From: Ruminococcus flavefaciens ND2009 | GTDB lineage: Bacteria; Bacillota; Clostridia; Oscillospirales; Ruminococcaceae | Length of the DNA: 64,000 nt | NCBI RefSeq assembly: GCF_000621785.1 | Contig: NZ_JHXI01000015.1 | Location: 1 to 64,000 of the forward strand | Direction of reading: 5' to 3' | Shown here: piece after piece, positions 24,245-34,881 of the stretch | How positions within the stretch are numbered: the stretch's first letter is position 1 | How the letters are laid out: every line of letters begins with the position of its first letter | Translations under genes and position numbers: made by a program | The notes under the pieces: model-generated | Told to the model about the DNA's origin: nothing | Databases searched by the model: none | Seen by the model: the letters and a program-made list of their open reading frames with translations, nothing else

Positions 24245-25438
24245 ATGGAAGAGAAAAGGTTCATATATGCCGATAATGCGGCAACTACGGCGGTATCAGA
24301 GGAAGTCCTCAACGCCATGCTGCCCTATTTCCGTACAGCCTACGGAAATGCTTCCAGTATATACAAGCTGGGACGTGACGCCCAGCGCGATGTTGAGATA
24401 GCCCGTGAAAAGGTGGCAAAGGCTCTCGGCGCAGAGCCAAGAGAGATATTCTTTACAAGCTGCGGCTCGGAGTCGGACAACTGGGCTATAAAGGGAACTG
24501 CCGAGATGATGGCGAAAAGAGGCAAGAAACACATCGTTACCTCTGTTTTCGAGCATCACGCAGTGCTCCACACCTGCGAATACCTTGAAAAGCAGGGCTT
24601 TGAGGTGACTTATGTCCCCGTAAGCGACAAGGGTCTCATCGACCCCGAGGACGTAAGAAAGGCTATCCGCGAGGATACAGCACTGGTCACCATAATGTAC
24701 GCAAACAACGAGATAGGCACTATCCAGCCTATCGATGAGATAGCTGCAATATGCAAGGAAAAGAAGGTTCTTTTCCACACCGACGCCGTTCAGGCTGTTG
24801 GTCATGTTGAGATAGACGTCCACAAGCAGGGCATTGATATGCTTTCGCTGTCGGGACACAAGATACACGCTCAGAAGGGCATAGGTGTCCTCTATATCCG
24901 TAAGGGCATAACCCTTCCCAACCTTATCCACGGCGGCGGACAGGAACGCGGAAAACGCGCAGGTACAGAGAATGTTCCCGCTATCGTGGGACTGGGCGTG
25001 GCAATTGAAGCTGCCACACGCAATATTGCCGAAAAGGCAGCTATCATAACTCCAAGAAGAAACCGCCTCATCGACGAGCTTCTGAAGATACCCTATACAC
25101 GCCTTAACGGCGACAGGGACAAGCGCCTCCCGGGAAATCTCAATATTTCCTTCGAGGGTCTTGAGGGAGAGTCGCTCCTGCTCATGCTTGACCTCAACGG
25201 TATCTGCGGTTCATCGGGCTCAGCCTGCACATCGGGTTCACTTGACCCCTCGCACGTTCTGCTCTCAATCGGTCTGGTACACGCCGTTGCTCACGGCTCA
25301 CTGAGACTTTCCATAGAGGAGGACGTCACCGACGAGGATGTGGACTATATCCTCGAGGTCATTCCAAAGGTAGTGGACAGGCTGCGTTCTATGTCACCCG
25401 TGTGGGAGCGCATGATGAAAGGCGAGAAATACGAATAA
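24245..25438 (+). CDS. nifS: cysteine desulfurase (NifS/IscS family)
   Basis: 397 residues from the ATG at 24245 (AGGAGG upstream). Fold-type I PLP enzyme: '[19 protein letters not shown]' at the start, '[12 protein letters not shown]', '[11 protein letters not shown]', PLP lysine Lys206 in '[15 protein letters not shown]', and the mobile catalytic Cys328 in '[18 protein letters not shown]'. Removes sulfur from cysteine for Fe-S cluster assembly. First Fe-S gene of the operon; the scaffold nifU is two genes downstream. Confidence 0.96.
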   Translation: MEEKRFIYADNAATTAVSEEVLNAMLPYFRTAYGNASSIYKLGRDAQRDVEIAREKVAKALGAEPREIFFTSCGSESDNWAIKGTAEMMAKRGKKHIVTSVFEHHAVLHTCEYLEKQGFEVTYVPVSDKGLIDPEDVRKAIREDTALVTIMYANNEIGTIQPIDEIAAICKEKKVLFHTDAVQAVGHVEIDVHKQGIDMLSLSGHKIHAQKGIGVLYIRKGITLPNLIHGGGQERGKRAGTENVPAIVGLGVAIEAATRNIAEKAAIITPRRNRLIDELLKIPYTRLNGDRDKRLPGNLNISFEGLEGESLLLMLDLNGICGSSGSACTSGSLDPSHVLLSIGLVHAVAHGSLRLSIEEDVTDEDVDYILEVIPKVVDRLRSMSPVWERMMKGEKYE

Positions 25439-25462
25439 ATAATAACAACGGGGTGTAAGATT

Positions 25463-25867
25463 ATGGGTATATTTGATAATTTAAAGGACAAGCTCCTCAA
25501 CAGGGAGCCAAAGAACCATGAATTTCTTACAGACGATGAAAGGGAGCTCCGCGAGTATGAGGAGTACTATACTCCTCAGTCGGGAGTTGCCGACGGTACC
25601 TATGCCGAGTTTGTGGTGAGCGATGTGTTCACTGTAAGCGGCAGGGGAACTGTTGCGGTGGGGACCGTAACAGGCGGAGTTTTCAGTGTCGGGGACAAAG
25701 TAATCATCGTCCGCGGCAGAGAGAACGAGATATATTCCGAGATAATAGGCATAGAGCAGTTCCGCAAGGTCTGCAATACCGTCTCGGAGGGTGCAAATGC
25801 TGCCTTTATGCTGAAGGACGTGGACAGAAAGCAGATAGGCAGGAATGACATCATCAAGAAGCAGTAG
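25463..25867 (+). CDS. stand-alone EF-Tu domain-2-like beta-barrel protein
   Basis: 134 residues. After a charged N-terminal helix (1-45) comes a compact beta-barrel, 'EFVVSDVFTVSGRGTVAVGT', 'VTGGVFSVGDKVIIV', 'EIIGIEQFRKV', 'NAAFMLKDVDRKQIGRNDII', which closely follows domain 2 of EF-Tu/SelB-type GTPases. No GTPase domain is attached. Sits between nifS and nifU with 24- and 29-nt gaps and its own RBS, so it is an operon member. Its role is unknown; in intact factors this fold binds aminoacyl-tRNA or the ribosome. Confidence 0.8.
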   Translation: MGIFDNLKDKLLNREPKNHEFLTDDERELREYEEYYTPQSGVADGTYAEFVVSDVFTVSGRGTVAVGTVTGGVFSVGDKVIIVRGRENEIYSEIIGIEQFRKVCNTVSEGANAAFMLKDVDRKQIGRNDIIKKQ

Positions 25868-25896
25868 GCTTCAATATTTGCAAAGGAGTAATTGCT

Positions 25897-26313
25897 ATGT
25901 TATACAGTGAAAAGGTAATGGATCATTTCTCAAACCCGAGAAATGTGGGCGAGATCGAGGACGCTGACGGCGTAGGAGAGATCGGAAACGCAAAGTGCGG
26001 CGACATCATGAAGATGTACCTGAAAATAGACAACGGCATCATCACAGACGCAAAGTTCAAGACCTTTGGCTGCGGTGCGGCAGTTGCCACATCTTCAATG
26101 GCGACTGAGCTCATCAAGGGCAAGTCCATAGACGATGCGCTGAAGCTGACAAATCAGGCTGTTGTGGAGGCTCTTGACGGACTTCCCGCAGTAAAGATAC
26201 ACTGCTCAGTACTGGCGGAGCAGGCAGTAAGGTCTGCACTTTCCGACTATTACACAAGACAGGGAATTGATCCCCTCCCCATCGTAGGCGAGATCAAGGA
26301 GCCCGAGGAATAA
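25897..26313 (+). CDS. nifU: Fe-S cluster scaffold protein (IscU/NifU N-terminal type)
   Basis: 138 residues. Three cluster-ligand cysteines are in place: Cys34 ('GNAKCGDIM', with the adjacent Asp36), Cys59 ('TFGCGAAVAT') and Cys103 ('VKIHCSVLAEQAV'). The IscU LPPVK-like motif is here 'LPAVK'. Receives sulfur from NifS and builds clusters for apo-proteins. Last gene of the rnhA-nifS-EFTu-like-nifU run; RBS AAAGGAG. Confidence 0.95.
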   Translation: MLYSEKVMDHFSNPRNVGEIEDADGVGEIGNAKCGDIMKMYLKIDNGIITDAKFKTFGCGAAVATSSMATELIKGKSIDDALKLTNQAVVEALDGLPAVKIHCSVLAEQAVRSALSDYYTRQGIDPLPIVGEIKEPEE

Positions 26314-26320
26314 AAAGTTT

Positions 26321-26352
26321 TGCCCCTTAGTGTTTCACAGCACTAAGGGGCA
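26321..26352 (+). terminator. terminator of the Fe-S operon
   Basis: Twelve-bp stem 'tgccccttagtg' / 'cactaaggggca', then 'ttgtgttttattcag', the same follow-on sequence as after the glmM hairpin at 43582. Confidence 0.85.
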
Positions 26353-26376
26353 TTGTGTTTTATTCAGTTGCTAAGG

Positions 26377-26737
26377 TAAATCAAAATTTATCGTAATACC
26401 TTGCGGCAACTATGAATGGGATTCCAAAGGGACTTTGTTCCTTTGGCAGAGTCCAGAGGCAGCGCCTCTGGCGGGGGTCAAGGGGCAGAGCCCCTTATTA
26501 CGTCAGGCGCCTCGCAAGGGGTGAATCCAAAAACAGTCCGGTGGACTGTTTTTGGAGAGGGGACGCCTTGTAAGAGAAGGCGTCCCCTGGTTGAGCGGAT
26601 GATAGTCGCCACTATAATACGAATTTTGTGGGACGTCGAGTGACTCCCTACGGTGTAGGGAGATGTCAGCGAAGCTGACAGAGGGTACGTGCAGCTGTTA
26701 GCTGCGCCGTCCCCTACATTATGATAAATTATGATTT
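26377..26737. repeat. composite hairpin repeat, copy R2 (361 bp)
   Basis: Same unit as R1 (2299-2598) with few changes over ~265 bp, bounded by 'taaatcaaaattta' and 'taaattatgattt'. It differs by a 65-base block (26641-26705) in place of three bases in R1. The block has three more hairpins: 'ccctacggtgtaggg', 'tgtcagcgaagctgaca' and 'gcagctgttagctgc'. The repeat is therefore modular. Confidence 0.88.
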
Positions 26738-26759
26738 GTCTTATTAAAAGTCAATAGAA

Positions 26760-26803
26760 AAGCCATAGTACTTCTGACGATATATCAGAAATACTATGGC
26801 TTA
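26760..26803 (-). terminator. long hairpin terminator of the LRR operon (repeated element)
   Basis: Arms 'aagccatagtacttctga' and 'tcagaaatactatggctt' (17 of 18 paired), with a T-run in the minus direction. An almost identical hairpin follows the other LRR gene at 57141-57184. Confidence 0.85.
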
Positions 26804-26820
26804 AACTTTTTTATCAGAAG

Positions 26821-28351
<1,531 letters not shown>

Positions 28352-28362
<11 letters not shown>

Positions 28363-30682
28363 CTTCATCGTCCTCCTCGTCCTCAGCTTCGTCGGCATCG
28401 TTGTTGTCGTCATCATCTTCAAGGTCGAGGGTATCATCATCGTCTTCGTCCTCGTCCTCATCATCGTCTTCCTCAGCTTCCTCAGCCTGCTTTTTGCGGC
28501 GCTGAGCTGCCTTTTCGCGCTTCTCCGCCAGTTCCTTTTCAGCCTTCTTTGCCTTTGCTTTGGAAGCTGCCTTTTTACCTATGAGTACAGCTATAAAGGC
28601 GAGTATGAGTGCTCCAAGGAAGCCGAGGAGTCTTACATCGTAATTCTTGCCGAAGAGCTCAACTGTGCCTGTGACTACGTCCATTCCGCAGCCCTTGGCG
28701 TATTTGTGGGCGGTGGAGTTCTTGGGGGCATAGAGCCTGAAGCCCTCAAGGAGGGCGTTTGTATCCTCCGGGTCGTCGGAATTTACCTTCTCCTGATAGA
28801 TGTAGCCGAATGCGCAGGCGCCGATATCCGTCAGCGACTTGGGAAGGCGCAGCTTTTTCAGTGACTTGCAGTTATATAAGGCGTCGGAGCCTAATGTGGT
28901 CAGATTTTTCGTGAACTTTATTTTTTTCAGATTCTCGCAGTTCTCAAAGGCAAAGGCGTTGACAGTCTTTACGGAGGAAAGGTCAACGCTTTCCAGATTT
29001 ACAGCCTTGTAGAATGCTGACTGAGCTATTTCCTTTACTGACTTGGGAGCGGTAAAGCTCTTGTCGGTCTTGCCTGCGGGATAGGCAACGAGAGTGGACT
29101 TGTCCTTGTTGTAGAGCACGCCGTCCTGTGAGCTGAAATTGCCGCTTCCGTCGGTAACGGTTATCTCCTCAAGGTTAGGGCAGTCTACAAAGGGCTCATC
29201 GTCGTTCCATTCCTTCAGCTCTCCCGAAAGGGTAAGCTTTTTGAGTGCCTTACAGTCGCAGAATACCAGCTCACCCATGGTCTCGGCGCCCTTTATCTCC
29301 ACAGTTGAGAGAACAGAGCACTTGTCAAAGGCGTTGTTGCCGATAGTCTTTACGCTTGCGGGAATGGATATGGAAGTCAGGTTGGGACAGCCGTAGAAAG
29401 CCATCTCCCTTATCTCGTCAATGGACTCGGGGAGGATTATCTCCGAAGCCTGACAGGGGCTGAAGCAGGTGGGATATATCTTTACTATCTTGTTGCCGTC
29501 TATCTCCTCGGGAACAGTTACCTTTGCGTCAGTGGACTGGCAGGAGAGCAGTACAGCGCCGTTATCTGTGATCGCGTAGACGAAATCTCCGGAGGTTATC
29601 TGCTCAAGGCTGAGAAGCTCGCCCTGTTCCTCCTTAGCCTCACGGGTGAGGAAGTCGAAGTTGTTGACATAATCGTAATCCGAGTCTGCGTCAACAGCGT
29701 AAATCTGGGCGGCAGAGCCTGTGCTGCCGATTATGGTGAAGTCGCTGTCAGCGACGAATTCCCCTGTTTTGCTTGTAGAATAGCCGAATGCGCAGTAGCC
29801 TATATCGACCACAGAGTCGGGAATATCTATCTCCTTGAGCCCCGTATCAACGAAGGCGTACTGTCCTATGCTGATGAGGTTTTCGGGGAGAGTTATGCTC
29901 TCAAGGCTCTTACAGCCCGAGAAGGCAGCGCCGCCGATGTTCTCAAGAGTATCGGGAAGAAGCACCTCCGAAAGGTTCTTGCACTGTGAAAAAGCGTAGG
30001 AGCCAAGATCCGTAAGGCTGGTGCCGCTCATGTCTATCTTCTCCATGAACTTCATATCGCCGAATGCAAAGTAGTTCACTTCCTCAAGAGTTGAGGGGAG
30101 CTTGAGCTCAGAGAGGTCGGCGTCATAGAGACCGCCTGCGTAAATAGATGTTACGCCCTCGGGAACAGTGAAGCTCTTGCCTTCCTTCTTGGCAGGATAG
30201 GCGACAAGGGTCTTCTTGTCCTTGTCATAGAGGACTCCGTCCTCAGCAGTGAAGTATTTGCTGTTCTCAGCTACCTTTATCTCGGTGAGCACCGAGCAGT
30301 AGATAAAGGGATTATTTGCGGATATATAGTTCACCGAAGCAGGTATCTCAATGCTGGTGAAGGTGTTGTTTTCCATATCGTCGCCAAAGGCAGTGGTGCC
30401 CAGAGCGGCTACGGTAAGTCCGTCGATGGTGTCAGGGATAACAAGCGAAGTCCCTGTGGCGGTGCAGTTTTCAATACGGGCGTCGCCGTCCACAGTCTTT
30501 GTATACATGAAGTCGCCGCTGATGATATAGTCACCGTCGGGAGCGCCTTCCGTGGGCTCAAATTCCTCGGTCACGGCAGCGGACTCAGCCTTATTGTCCG
30601 CGAAGGACGCTGCGGGAGCGGCTCCGTAGGCGCACAGGAGAAGTCCTGCCACAAATGCGGCGATTTTTTTACGGTCAAACAT
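28352..30682 (-). CDS. BspA-type leucine-rich-repeat membrane protein with acidic tail
   Basis: 776 residues. Signal peptide (1-~29, 'KIAAFVAGLLLCAYGAAPAA'). LRR_5 repeats come in two blocks (~60-320 and ~375-640), with inserts such as 'AEDGVLYDKDKKTLVAYPAK' that recur here and in the LRR-dockerin protein at 57218. A membrane segment lies at ~690-710 ('LLGFLGALILAFIAVLIG'), then a Lys/Ala-rich coil, then ~50 residues dominated by Asp/Glu. First gene of a two-gene operon with its own promoter. Same architecture as its downstream partner, so probably paralogues. Confidence 0.87.
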
Positions 30683-30731
30683 AATATTACCCTCTCATTT
30701 TTCAGCTTTCTGGAGCTGTTAATTCTTATAC

Positions 30732-30760
30732 ATTATAGCACAATAGGCGTGATATTGCAA
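30732..30760 (-). promoter_or_regulatory. promoter of the LRR operon
   Basis: Minus-strand TTGCAA (30760-30755), 17-nt spacer ending TGTGC, TATAAT (30737-30732). Confidence 0.7.
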
Positions 30761-30797
30761 TGAATTTCACTCATTTTTCGTAATTTGAGGCTTTTTT

Positions 30798-31835
30798 TCA
30801 GAATTCGTCCATATTTCCGCCCATAGACTCCGCAATGAGAGCTTTCAGCGACAGCAGGCTGAACTCAGGGGCTTCACCGAAGCGGAGCAGCAGCTCCTCC
30901 ATATTCTCCTCGCAGTATTCCGTCTCCTTGGAGTAGTTTTTTGCTGTCCCGGCGCAGCTTTCGGGAGCGGAGCTGCCGCTCAGGCAGAAGAGCCTGTCCA
31001 GGATTATAAGGCTGAACACCGCGAATTTTGCGCGGCTCAGCACCTCTCCGTCAAACACGGCTTTCAGCAGATAGCGGAAGATGAAATAGCTGCCCAGTCT
31101 GCGGAGGAACACGTCTGTGCCGCTGCTGCGCTCAGGTGAGCAGGAGAGCCTTTCGGTACATTCCGCTATGTAGGGCTGCCACTTTTCGTCAATGGGTTCA
31201 AGCTCCGACAGCAGGGCAAATGCGCCGCGGAGAGCCGCTTCTGCTGCGACCTCGGTCTCCCCGTCGGGGAAGGGCATATCAATACAAAGCTGCATTTCCG
31301 AGGCAATATCCAGCAGGCGGCAGAGACAGTCACAGAGGGGCTTTTTCTCGTCCGCCAGGACTGTGAACATCTCCTCACGGGCGTCAAGGAGCATGGCAAA
31401 GAGCTCCTCATCATAATCCCCCGAGGCGGTCTCGTCGGGGGCCTCATCTTCGCAGAGGGCAAAGGGACGGGAAATTATCAGCTCCGCCGCAGCCTCGCAG
31501 CAGAGTCCCACGCCGCCCTCCTTCACAGAGCCGAACCACTCGTAATACCGCGGATGGTCGGAGCATATCCTGCACAGCTTGTCGCCGCCCAGCTCAGTGT
31601 AGATGTCGCATAGACCGCTTTTATTGAGAAAGGGACATCGCTCGTCCTCAGTGAGCAGGAAGGAGCCGTCACGTATGCTGCTGCGGAGCCTTTCACCGAA
31701 TTTGCCGCCCACACCTGCGTAGTATCGGGCGGTATCCTCATCAATGTCAATCTCCCAGCCCTTGCAGCAGCTGTCGCGGCAGTCGCCTGCAATGCAGCGG
31801 AAATCCCTGTAATATGTGGGTGTCCTGTAAATCAT
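30798..31835 (-). CDS. FliB-like protein (lysine N-methylase family)
   Basis: 345 residues from the ATG at 31835 (GGAGG upstream). The cysteine-rich N-terminus ('CIAGDCRDSCCKGWEIDID', 'CPFLNKSGLCDIY', 'KLCRICSDHPRYYEWFG') is the hallmark of the FliB family, named for flagellin lysine methylation and probably metal-cluster binding. The C-terminal half is helical and variable. No flagellar genes are in the window, so the substrate is open; such genes are frequent in non-flagellated Clostridia. Thirty nt after the capsule dehydratase gene, same strand, possibly co-transcribed. Confidence 0.85.
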   Translation of the reverse strand: MIYRTPTYYRDFRCIAGDCRDSCCKGWEIDIDEDTARYYAGVGGKFGERLRSSIRDGSFLLTEDERCPFLNKSGLCDIYTELGGDKLCRICSDHPRYYEWFGSVKEGGVGLCCEAAAELIISRPFALCEDEAPDETASGDYDEELFAMLLDAREEMFTVLADEKKPLCDCLCRLLDIASEMQLCIDMPFPDGETEVAAEAALRGAFALLSELEPIDEKWQPYIAECTERLSCSPERSSGTDVFLRRLGSYFIFRYLLKAVFDGEVLSRAKFAVFSLIILDRLFCLSGSSAPESCAGTAKNYSKETEYCEENMEELLLRFGEAPEFSLLSLKALIAESMGGNMDEF

Positions 31836-31865
31836 ATTATCCTCCAAAAACAAAGGGACTGTAAA

Positions 31866-33818
31866 TCAGTCCCTTTTGATGTTTGCTATATTTTCCGTGT
31901 TTCTGTGCTCCTTGATGAGCTCCGCTCTGTTGAACTCCTCGGGAGTTATAAAGGTGGGAACTATCTCATGAAGGGCTTCGATAGCGGCTTCGTTGAGGTT
32001 TTCATTGGCAGCGTTGCGGAGCTTTCTCAGCTTCTTGATGAATACATCTCCGTCCAGGTGTATCTGCTTGCCGATGAAAATGAGCTCGTTGGAGGTTTTC
32101 TGAAGTCCCTCCTCGTCCATGAGCAGCTCCTCCTTCAGCTTTTCGCCGGGGCGGAGACCCGTGAACTTTATCTCCACATCTTTATAGGGCACCTTTCCGT
32201 ACATACGGATAAGGTTTTCCGCAAGTCTTACGATGTGGACAGGCTGACCCATATCCAGGACGAATATCTCACCGCCGTGAGCGATGGCAGCAGCCTCAAG
32301 CACAAGGCTGACAGCCTCGGGTATGGTCATGAAGTATCTTATAACATCGGGGTGAGTGACTGTGACAGCCTTTCCCGATTCTATCTGCTTTCTGAAAAGA
32401 GGGATAACGGAGCCGTTTGAGCCGAGAACATTGCCGAAGCGTGTGGTCACGAACTCAGTGCAGCCATCCTTCTGCTGTGAGAGGTACTGTATTATCATCT
32501 CGCAGCAGCGCTTTGAAGCGCCCATAACGTTTGTGGGGTTCACCGCCTTGTCCGTAGAGATCATCACGAACTTTCTTACCTTATGGAACTGGGCAAGAGT
32601 AGCAGTATTGAAGGTGCCGATGACGTTGTTCTTGATAGCCTCCATAGGCGAGTTCTCCATAAGGGGAACGTGCTTGTGGGCAGCCGCGTGGAACACGATA
32701 TCGGGCTTGTACTTTGCGAAAATGCTGTCCAGTCGGTAATAGTCCCTGACGGAGGCAATGAGCACCTTCAGGTCAAGGTCGTCGCCGTAGTCCATGAGCA
32801 GCTCCTGCTGCACATCATAGGCGTTGTTCTCATAAATATCCACAAGGATTATGCGTTCGGGGCTGTATCTTGCTATCTGGCGCACCAGCTCGGAGCCGAT
32901 GGAGCCTCCTCCGCCTGTTACCATGCAGACCTTGCCGTGGATAAAGCGGCGTATCTCCTCGTTGTCGAACTTGACAGAGGCTCGTCCCAGGAGGTCCTCC
33001 ACCTTTATATCGTGCATCTGGTTCAGCAGGGGAGTATTTCCGTTGTCGAAGATAAGGTTTCCTATGAAGGGCACCACCTTGACGGGGACATTTGTGCCCG
33101 AGCACACGTCAAGTATCCTCTTGCGCTCGTCCTCAAGGCATGAGGGGATAGCGAAGATTATCTGCTCGATGTGCTGCTGATCCGCGAATTTGATTATCTC
33201 TGAGGTAGTACCCACAACGGTAACGCCCTGTATCTCGGTGCCTATCTTGCTGCGGTCATCGTCGATGATGCAGACAGGCTCATATTCCGCCGAGACCTTG
33301 TCCCCCTCATAAGGAGACTTCCGTGCGTTCTCGATCTCCGTGAGTATCATGCGGCAGGTCTGACCGCCGCCTACTATCATAGTGCGCTTTCTGCCCTCTT
33401 CGGAGTTTATCCGTGAGAAGGTGACGAAGCTCTCCTTGAACAGGTATCTGAACAGACAGACGCCGATGAGGGTGAGCAGTGCGTGAAGGCATACATAGCT
33501 CAGGGCGATCTCGTTCCTGATGATGTAGACGAAGCTTCCCGCGGCGATAAACCCGAAGACGACTCCGTATAGGCAGGAGAGGTAATCGCGCCTGTTGAAG
33601 AATCTCCAGAGCTTGTTGTAGGCGCCGAATATGAGCAGACACCCGCAGCAGGTCACTGACCCGATAACGAAGCTCATGAGCATATCCGAGCGGCTTATAT
33701 CCCGACCGAAGAAGGAGAGGATAAAGTTTGCGATGAGAGCGGCGGCTATGACGATAAAAGCGTCGGCAAAAGCGAGCACCACTCTGCGGAAGCTGAAGTT
33801 ACCTATTAATTTTTTCAA
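31866..33818 (-). CDS. membrane nucleotide-sugar 4,6-dehydratase (CapD/PglF/WbpM family)
   Basis: 650 residues. Four membrane segments (~10-130), a first Rossmann-like region (~145-270, 'TMIVGGGQTCRMIL'), then the SDR catalytic domain with NAD motif 'VTGGGGSIGSELVRQ' (~297), 'VFHAAAHKHVPLME' and 'STDKAVNPTNVMGASKR'. The Met in place of Tyr in the SDR triad is normal for this family. Converts a UDP-HexNAc (usually UDP-GlcNAc) to the 4-keto-6-deoxy sugar for surface polysaccharide. Forty-seven nt downstream of the PHP phosphatase, a typical exopolysaccharide pairing. Confidence 0.93.
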   Translation of the reverse strand: MKKLIGNFSFRRVVLAFADAFIVIAAALIANFILSFFGRDISRSDMLMSFVIGSVTCCGCLLIFGAYNKLWRFFNRRDYLSCLYGVVFGFIAAGSFVYIIRNEIALSYVCLHALLTLIGVCLFRYLFKESFVTFSRINSEEGRKRTMIVGGGQTCRMILTEIENARKSPYEGDKVSAEYEPVCIIDDDRSKIGTEIQGVTVVGTTSEIIKFADQQHIEQIIFAIPSCLEDERKRILDVCSGTNVPVKVVPFIGNLIFDNGNTPLLNQMHDIKVEDLLGRASVKFDNEEIRRFIHGKVCMVTGGGGSIGSELVRQIARYSPERIILVDIYENNAYDVQQELLMDYGDDLDLKVLIASVRDYYRLDSIFAKYKPDIVFHAAAHKHVPLMENSPMEAIKNNVIGTFNTATLAQFHKVRKFVMISTDKAVNPTNVMGASKRCCEMIIQYLSQQKDGCTEFVTTRFGNVLGSNGSVIPLFRKQIESGKAVTVTHPDVIRYFMTIPEAVSLVLEAAAIAHGGEIFVLDMGQPVHIVRLAENLIRMYGKVPYKDVEIKFTGLRPGEKLKEELLMDEEGLQKTSNELIFIGKQIHLDGDVFIKKLRKLRNAANENLNEAAIEALHEIVPTFITPEEFNRAELIKEHRNTENIANIKRD

Positions 33819-33865
33819 AAGTCTTCCCCCCGTATCAACAGTTATACTGCCGATATTAGTCCCCC

Positions 33866-34582
33866 TTAACCGCTTGCGGAATCGCAGGCTGTGAGCACTT
33901 CAATACTGTTATCCTCAGCAGCGATAAAGTTATTTGAAGCCTCTAAGATCTCAGGGTCACATTCCTCCAAAATCATATCCCAGTTAGGGTGCCTTGCACC
34001 CATATTATGTGCATCGCTGCCGAAAACTATCCTTTTTTTATCGTCGATGAGCTGTTTTAACAGAGCCTTGTCCCGTTCAACGAGGAAAGCCTCATTGTTG
34101 AACTGGAAGACGGCGTCGGTTTTCAGCAGTCTCTCCATATTTTCGGCGGAGTAATACTCCGGATAGCGGTGAACATGAGCAAGTATAACGGTAAGACCGT
34201 ATTCCGAGGTGATAGCCTCTATCTCCTCCAGCATCCAGTCCTCAAGATCGCGGAAGGGCAGCTCAAGGAGGATATTGCCCGTGTCTTCGATGGCGAGCCT
34301 GTCTATTCCGTGTATCTTTGATATTCCGTGTTCTATGGCGATCTCAGCGCCAAGCATTATATTCTGCACCGCAGCGAAGTCCGCGATGCTCTCATAGGCG
34401 ATCTCGCGCCTGATAAGGTATTCTGTGAGAGATCTTTCCTCATGTGCATAGAAATGAGGTGTAGCGATTATCCTCTCTACGCCCTGTTCCTTCATAGTTT
34501 CGATCATGGCGAGGGAGGTATCCACATCGTATGCACCGTCATCGATCCCGGGCAGAATATGGCAATGGTAATCAGTAAGCAT
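33866..34582 (-). CDS. tyrosine-protein phosphatase of the CpsB/YwqE PHP family
   Basis: 238 residues. PHP-type metal sites: 'DYHCHILPGIDDGAYD' (HxH at the N-terminus), 'IATPHFYAHEE', 'ILAHVHRYPEYYS' and 'RIVFGSDAHNMGARH'. In Gram-positive bacteria these manganese-dependent enzymes dephosphorylate the tyrosine kinase (CpsD/YwqD) that controls polysaccharide chain export. The kinase gene is not in the window. Followed by the dehydratase. The ~300-bp region upstream shows no gene. Confidence 0.92.
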   Translation of the reverse strand: MLTDYHCHILPGIDDGAYDVDTSLAMIETMKEQGVERIIATPHFYAHEERSLTEYLIRREIAYESIADFAAVQNIMLGAEIAIEHGISKIHGIDRLAIEDTGNILLELPFRDLEDWMLEEIEAITSEYGLTVILAHVHRYPEYYSAENMERLLKTDAVFQFNNEAFLVERDKALLKQLIDDKKRIVFGSDAHNMGARHPNWDMILEECDPEILEASNNFIAAEDNSIEVLTACDSASG

Positions 34583-34828
34583 ATTCAGTTGTCATCCTTT
34601 TGTTCATAAGTAGGTTGGGTTTATAATACATTAAAAAAGCATATATATGTCTCTGCTTTTGTTATAATTTTTGTGTTAAGGCTGTGATCGGTTAGTGTCC
34701 GATTACAGCGATACCGCTATAATTATATAACAGTTCGTATTGTTTTGTCAATAGGTTACAAAAGTTAATAATATATTATAATTCAATAGAGATAGTATCC
34801 ATAACATATAAACGCGATGGCAAAAAGA

Positions 34829-34856
34829 AAATGCAGCTGCTGTTGCAGCTGCATTT
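34829..34856 (-). terminator. terminator of the GH5 gene
   Basis: Perfect 12-bp arms 'aaatgcagctgc' and 'gcagctgcattt' with a 4-nt loop; T-rich in the minus direction ('TTCTTTTTG'). Confidence 0.88.
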
Positions 34857-34881
34857 CTGAGGTATGATTGAAAGAATTGGT

